From the NCBI GenBank assembly GCA_023398855.1, contig JAEWRS010000249.1:1-9394 (forward strand): a stretch of DNA of 9,394 nt, read 5' to 3'. A program made the translations under genes and the position numbers. Origin of the DNA: Bacillota bacterium (GTDB lineage Bacteria > Bacillota > Clostridia > Lachnospirales > Lachnospiraceae). Under the pieces are notes generated by a model. That model did not search any database. It was not told where the DNA came from and worked only from the letters and a program-made list of their open reading frames with translations. Every line of letters starts with the position of its first letter. The first letter of the stretch is position 1. This document shows positions 5,499-9,394 of this stretch, piece by piece.

Positions 5499-6440
5499 AT
5501 GTTAAAGTATTTAGGTAAAAGAATCGCACGTTCATTTCTTACGCTGATCATCATTCTGACCACGGTGTTCTGTTTGCTTCGTCTGATGCCCATTGAGGGA
5601 TATTTCCAGAATTTTGATAAGATGACGTCTCAGCAGATCCAGGTGGGTTTAAAAGAAATGGGACTTACAGATCCTCTTCCGGTCCAGGTGATCCATTTCT
5701 TTCAGGATCTTCTTCAAGGTAATTTAGGGGTGTCCAGAATCTATCGTTCCAATGTTCCGGTATCGGATATTTTAGCGGACAAGGTCCCTGTTTCCGTGAA
5801 GCTGGGTATCTGGTCCATGGCGGTATCTCTTCTTGTGGGTCTGCCTATGGGAGCTTTGATGGCGCGGTATAAATACAGGTGGTTCGACAGGATCGGAACC
5901 TTGTTTGTTGTTTGTATTCAGGCGGTTCCTGCTGCTGTTTATTTTCTCTATATCCAGCTTTATGGAACAAAGCTGGTGGGAGTTGGGCTGCTGTTCCAGA
6001 TTGATAATCCCAGATACTGGATTCTTCCGGTTGTGTCCATGTCCCTTGGAAACATTGCTTTTTACGGCATGTGGCTGAGGCGGTATATGGTAGATGAAAG
6101 CAATAAGGATTATGTGAAGTTAGCCAAGGCAAAGGGAATGTCAGAAGGGGGAGTCATGTTCAGGCATATCTTCCGCAATGCCTTTGTTCCTTTGGCTCAA
6201 TACATTCCCACCGCATTTTTAAACACAGTGATCGGCTCTATCTATATTGAATCCCTGTACAGCATCCCAGGAATGGGAGGACTTCTTGTTACTGTGATTA
6301 AAAAGCATGATAATACCATGGTCCAGGGCATTGTTCTTCTCTATGCCTGTGTGGGTGTTATGGGACTTTTGCTGGGTGACTTACTGATGGTAATGCTGGA
6401 TCCAAGAATCAGTCTGGGAAAGAAGGAAGGTGACAGATGA
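5499..6440 (+). CDS. Oligopeptide ABC transporter permease (OppB/DppB type)
   Basis: This 313-residue inner-membrane subunit forms half of the peptide channel. The first membrane helix (about residues 9-30, after KRIARS) is followed by the periplasmic-side domain with the LTDPLPVQ segment typical of OppB. At least four further hydrophobic segments follow. The EAA loop that docks onto the ATPase is at about 204-227 (DYVKLAKAKG then RNAF). The C-terminus carries the usual LDPRI. GGAG (5484-5487) lies 11 nt before the ATG. The stop overlaps the next gene by 4 nt (ATGA at 6437-6440). A 138-nt spacer with a strong hairpin separates it from the binding-protein gene. Confidence 0.93.
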   Translation: MLKYLGKRIARSFLTLIIILTTVFCLLRLMPIEGYFQNFDKMTSQQIQVGLKEMGLTDPLPVQVIHFFQDLLQGNLGVSRIYRSNVPVSDILADKVPVSVKLGIWSMAVSLLVGLPMGALMARYKYRWFDRIGTLFVVCIQAVPAAVYFLYIQLYGTKLVGVGLLFQIDNPRYWILPVVSMSLGNIAFYGMWLRRYMVDESNKDYVKLAKAKGMSEGGVMFRHIFRNAFVPLAQYIPTAFLNTVIGSIYIESLYSIPGMGGLLVTVIKKHDNTMVQGIVLLYACVGVMGLLLGDLLMVMLDPRISLGKKEGDR

Positions 6441-7423
6441 TGAAACAGTTTTCTTACCGCCATACAAAGGAAGCGGATTTCATGGAAAATATGGAGGAAG
6501 CAGAGCTGTTTTCCTTTGCAGGCTTTAATCAGGAAGAAGCGGAGAAGACAGGGTACAGCAATTACTCCTACTGGTACAGCACCTTCCGGGCCTTTTTAAA
6601 GAACCGCGGGGCATTTGTTCTTCTGATACTTTTGATCATTCTTCTGGCATTTACTTTTTTTCAGCCCTATCTGCCGGGACAGTATGATCCAAACATGATC
6701 ATCAACGATGCAAACGGGATGCAGTTTCGCAACATTCCTCCTGGAAAAGAATTTATTCTGGGTACTAATTCCATTGGACAGGATTTATGGGCGCGGATCT
6801 GGGCAGGAACCAGGACTTCTCTTATTATAGGACTGTCTGTGGCTCTTGCGGAAGCGGTCATCGGCATTACTGTTGGGGTGATCTGGGGATATGTGAGAAA
6901 GGCAGATTTCATTCTTACGGAAATTTACAATATTATTGACAATATACCTAATACCATTGTTCTGATCCTTATTTCTTATATCTTAAAGCCCAGTGTGAAA
7001 ACACTGGTATTTGCCATGTGCCTGACCGGATGGATCCAGATGGCCAGGTTTATCAGGAACCAGATTCTCATTATCAGGGACAGGGACTATAATGTTGCCA
7101 GCCGTTGTCTGGGGACCCCTGTCAGCAGGATCATTGTAAAGAATCTTCTTCCATATCTGGTGTCAGTTATCATGCTTCGCATGGCACTTACCATTCCGGC
7201 AGCCATTGGCAACGAGGTGTTCATAACTTACATTGGTTTGGGACTTCCGGTCAATATACCAAGCTTAGGCAATCTGATCAACGAAGGGCGGGCTTTGATT
7301 ACCAGCCCTGCTTTGCGATACCAGCTGGTATACCCAACGATTATTCTCTCCTTTGTCACCATATCGTTTTATATCATCGGCAACGCCTTTTCAGATGCCG
7401 CTGATCCCAAAAATCACGTATAA
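6437..7423 (+). CDS. Oligopeptide ABC transporter permease (OppC/DppC type)
   Basis: This 328-residue second channel subunit pairs with the OppB-type permease. It starts with a hydrophilic cytoplasmic stretch of about 57 residues (family N-terminal domain, rich in Glu and Tyr). The first membrane helix is at ~58-76. The family segment LGTNSIGQDLWARI comes next (109-121), then the permease core with the EAA loop at about 217-240 (YNVASRCLGTPVSR). It ends with the expected NAFSDAADP. ATG 6437 overlaps the previous stop by 4 nt; a second ATG immediately follows at 6440 and could equally be used, because GGAAGG lies just upstream of both. It is coupled to its neighbours in a compact operon. Confidence 0.93.
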   Translation: MMKQFSYRHTKEADFMENMEEAELFSFAGFNQEEAEKTGYSNYSYWYSTFRAFLKNRGAFVLLILLIILLAFTFFQPYLPGQYDPNMIINDANGMQFRNIPPGKEFILGTNSIGQDLWARIWAGTRTSLIIGLSVALAEAVIGITVGVIWGYVRKADFILTEIYNIIDNIPNTIVLILISYILKPSVKTLVFAMCLTGWIQMARFIRNQILIIRDRDYNVASRCLGTPVSRIIVKNLLPYLVSVIMLRMALTIPAAIGNEVFITYIGLGLPVNIPSLGNLINEGRALITSPALRYQLVYPTIILSFVTISFYIIGNAFSDAADPKNHV

Positions 7424-7434
7424 GGAGGGGCAGT

Positions 7435-8487
7435 ATGAATCAGGATAAGATTTTAGAGGTAAACGATCTGGATATTAAATTTGAACTGAGGGGGAAAGTC
7501 CTTCATGCCATACGAGGGATATCCCTGGATTTGTATAAGGGAGAGATTCTGGCGATTGTAGGGGAATCGGGAAGCGGAAAGTCTGTTTTCACCAAATCCT
7601 TTATGGGACTTTTGGAGAGAAATGGATATGTGGATGGCGGAAAGGCTGTCTATTACGGAGCTGATGACGGGAAGGAAGTGGAACTGACCGCAGTAAAAAG
7701 GGAGAGAGACTGGCTGCGCATACGTGGCCATGAGATCGCAATGATCATGCAGGATCCCATGACCAGCTTAAATCCCTTAAAGACCATTGGGGTTCAGATC
7801 ATGGAAGCAGTGCTGCTTCACCAGAATGTGGGACATTCTGAGGCAAAGAAGCGAACTATAAAATATTTGACAGATGTGGGGATCCAGGACCCGGAAAAAA
7901 GATTCTGCCAGTATCCGCACGAATTTTCCGGGGGCATGCGCCAGCGGGTGGTGATTGCCATTGCCATTGCATGCAATCCCCAGATCCTTATTTGTGATGA
8001 GCCGACCACGGCCCTTGATGTGACCATACAGGCCCAGATCCTGGATCTTTTAAAGGAGCTGCGGCACAAATACAGGCTTTCGGTTATACTGATCACCCAT
8101 GATTTAGGAGTGGTAGCCAACATTGCGGACCGGGTGGCTGTTATGTATGCAGGGGATATTGTGGAGATCGGAACCTGCGAAGATATTTTTTATGATGCCA
8201 GGCATCCTTATACCTGGGCATTGCTTTCCTCTCTGCCTCAGGTAGGAGTAAAAGGAACGGATCTGTTCTCCATTCCGGGAACACCTCCCAATCTTTATGC
8301 AGAGATCAAAGGAGATGCATTTGCTCCCCGCAACCCTCAGGCTCTTAAGATTGATTTTGTGAAGAGGCCCCCTTATTTTCAGGTATCTTCTACCCATAAG
8401 GCGAAAACCTGGCTGTTGGATCCCAGGGCACCGAAATCAGACCCGCCGCCAGTGGTCAGCAAAATCAGAAACGGAGGTCTGTTTTAA
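7435..8487 (+). CDS. Oligopeptide ABC transporter ATPase (OppD/AmiE type)
   Basis: This 350-residue cytoplasmic ATPase powers peptide import as a heterodimer with the next gene product. Its motifs, in order, are Walker A GESGSGKS (43-50), Q-loop Q106, signature FSGGMRQR (164-171), Walker B ILICDEP (184-190) and the switch histidine H222. The C-terminal oligopeptide-transporter domain follows from [12 protein letters not shown] (257-268). Oddly, the Cys cluster many OppD/DppD proteins carry here is absent. GCxFxPRCPxAxxxC reads [15 protein letters not shown], and HxxxCWL reads HKAKTWL. This appears to match the AmiE-like Gram-positive variant. GGAGG (7424-7428) starts right after the previous stop and sits 6 nt before the ATG. 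The stop overlaps the next start by 1 nt (TAATG). Confidence 0.95.
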   Translation: MNQDKILEVNDLDIKFELRGKVLHAIRGISLDLYKGEILAIVGESGSGKSVFTKSFMGLLERNGYVDGGKAVYYGADDGKEVELTAVKRERDWLRIRGHEIAMIMQDPMTSLNPLKTIGVQIMEAVLLHQNVGHSEAKKRTIKYLTDVGIQDPEKRFCQYPHEFSGGMRQRVVIAIAIACNPQILICDEPTTALDVTIQAQILDLLKELRHKYRLSVILITHDLGVVANIADRVAVMYAGDIVEIGTCEDIFYDARHPYTWALLSSLPQVGVKGTDLFSIPGTPPNLYAEIKGDAFAPRNPQALKIDFVKRPPYFQVSSTHKAKTWLLDPRAPKSDPPPVVSKIRNGGLF

Positions 8488-9394
8488 TGGAACGTGAAGT
8501 GCTGTTGGATGTAAGGGATTTGGATGTGACCTTTGGAGAGCGCAGAAAGAAATACGAAGCGGTAAAAAAGGTAAACTTTAAAGTATACAAAGGCGAAACC
8601 TTTGGATTGGTAGGGGAATCAGGATCAGGGAAAACGACTATCGGCCGGGCCATCATGAGAATCGTACCAAGCTCGGGAGGAGATATTCTTTACAAAGGTG
8701 AGAAGATCAACGGGAAGATACGGCCAGAGCTGGATCAGAAGGTGATTAAGGAAATCCAGATGATCTTTCAGGATCCCCAGGCTTCCTTAAATGAAAGGGC
8801 AAAAGTGGATTACATTATCAGTGAAGGACTGATGAACATAGAAAAGGGCTTAGGAGAGGAGGAACGGAAAAAACGGGTGGATCAGGCACTTCTTGACGTG
8901 GGTCTTCTTCCTGAGTTTGCAAGCCGTTTCCCTCACGAGTTTTCCGGAGGCCAGAGGCAGAGGATCGGGATTGCCAGGTCCCTGATCATGAATCCGGATT
9001 TCATCATTGCCGATGAACCCATATCTGCTTTGGATGTGTCTGTCAGAGCCCAGGTTTTAAATCTCCTTGGAGATATGAAGAAAAAGAAGCAGATCACCTA
9101 CCTTTTTATTGCACATGACTTGTCTGTTATGCGCTTTATTACGGACAGAATTGCAGTCATCCGAAAGGGAGAGATCGTGGAAATGGCGGAAACTGAGGAG
9201 TTGATCACTCACGCCCTTCACCCTTATACCAGGGCGCTGCTTTCGGCCATACCAATGCCAGACCCAAAGCATGAGAAGGAAAAAAAGCTTCTTGTCTATG
9301 ATCCTTTGGTACACAATTATTCATGGGAAAAGCCTTCCTGGAAGGAGATAAGGCCGGAGCATTATGTGCTGGCTAACAGGACAGAGGCTGAAGA
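8487..9394 (+). CDS. Oligopeptide ABC transporter ATPase (OppF/AmiF type), 3' end outside the window
   Basis: This is the second ATPase of the transporter. It is open to the window edge, with 302 codons visible and no stop. It carries Walker A GESGSGKT (43-50), Q-loop Q95, signature FSGGQRQR (152-159), Walker B FIIADEP (172-178) and H210. The C-terminal domain begins with [16 protein letters not shown] (245-260). The tail continues with [13 protein letters not shown] and HYVLAN, as in AmiF-like Gram-positive OppF proteins, so only a short end is probably missing. ATG 8487 shares its A with the stop codon of the upstream ATPase gene. GGAGG (8473-8477) lies 9 nt upstream inside that gene, so translation is probably coupled. 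Confidence 0.94.
   Translation, partial: MEREVLLDVRDLDVTFGERRKKYEAVKKVNFKVYKGETFGLVGESGSGKTTIGRAIMRIVPSSGGDILYKGEKINGKIRPELDQKVIKEIQMIFQDPQASLNERAKVDYIISEGLMNIEKGLGEEERKKRVDQALLDVGLLPEFASRFPHEFSGGQRQRIGIARSLIMNPDFIIADEPISALDVSVRAQVLNLLGDMKKKKQITYLFIAHDLSVMRFITDRIAVIRKGEIVEMAETEELITHALHPYTRALLSAIPMPDPKHEKEKKLLVYDPLVHNYSWEKPSWKEIRPEHYVLANRTEAE

Noticed and set aside
7105..7404. Plus-strand open frame of 99 codons inside the second permease gene
   Set aside because: It is out of frame with a well-conserved permease and has a low-complexity, Ser/His/Gln-rich translation without a sensible RBS.
1..9394. CRISPR arrays, insertion sequences or prophage genes
   Set aside because: I saw no regularly spaced repeats, transposase or integrase motifs, or phage structural genes in any part of the window.

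Overview
The window looks like a chromosomal segment of an anaerobic Firmicute, most likely Clostridia of the Lachnospiraceae or Clostridium cluster XIVa type. The grounds are the strong AGGAGG-type ribosome binding sites, moderate GC content with AT-rich spacers, tRNA genes without an encoded CCA end, and protein sequences that read like Firmicute Opp/Ami transporters. No taxonomic search was possible, so this is an inference from style.

The first part (1-1280) is a tRNA region. A near-consensus promoter (14-42) drives tRNA-Val(TAC), tRNA-Leu(TAA) and tRNA-Arg(ACG), ended by an intrinsic terminator (438-470). A strongly structured spacer lies between the Val and Leu genes. A second, different tRNA-Arg(ACG) gene stands alone at 1164-1237 with its own promoter and terminator. 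Between the two Arg genes, on the opposite strand, sits a small operon of two short genes: a 78-residue two-helix membrane protein and a 53-residue acidic protein. I cannot assign a function to either. Their upstream region holds a possible forespore-type (sigma F/G) promoter.

The rest (1330-9394) is one long + strand operon that reads as a peptide-scavenging system with a murein-peptide flavour. A promoter (1333-1360) is followed by a leader containing an intrinsic-terminator-like hairpin (1399-1437). Then come a class A beta-lactamase-fold serine hydrolase, an L-Ala-D/L-Glu epimerase of the enolase superfamily that directly abuts it, and a complete Opp/Ami-type oligopeptide ABC transporter: lipoprotein binding protein, two permeases and two ATPases. 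The last ATPase runs off the window edge. Stop and start codons abut or overlap at several junctions. The spacer between the binding protein and the permeases carries a strong stem-loop that could set unequal expression.

The likely logic, partly inferred, is as follows. The transporter imports short peptides, including cell-wall peptides. The hydrolase may trim them. The epimerase converts L-Ala-D-Glu to L-Ala-L-Glu so that ordinary peptidases can finish the job. The arrangement parallels the B. subtilis ykfABCD cluster, except that a beta-lactamase-like enzyme takes the place of the LD-carboxypeptidase.
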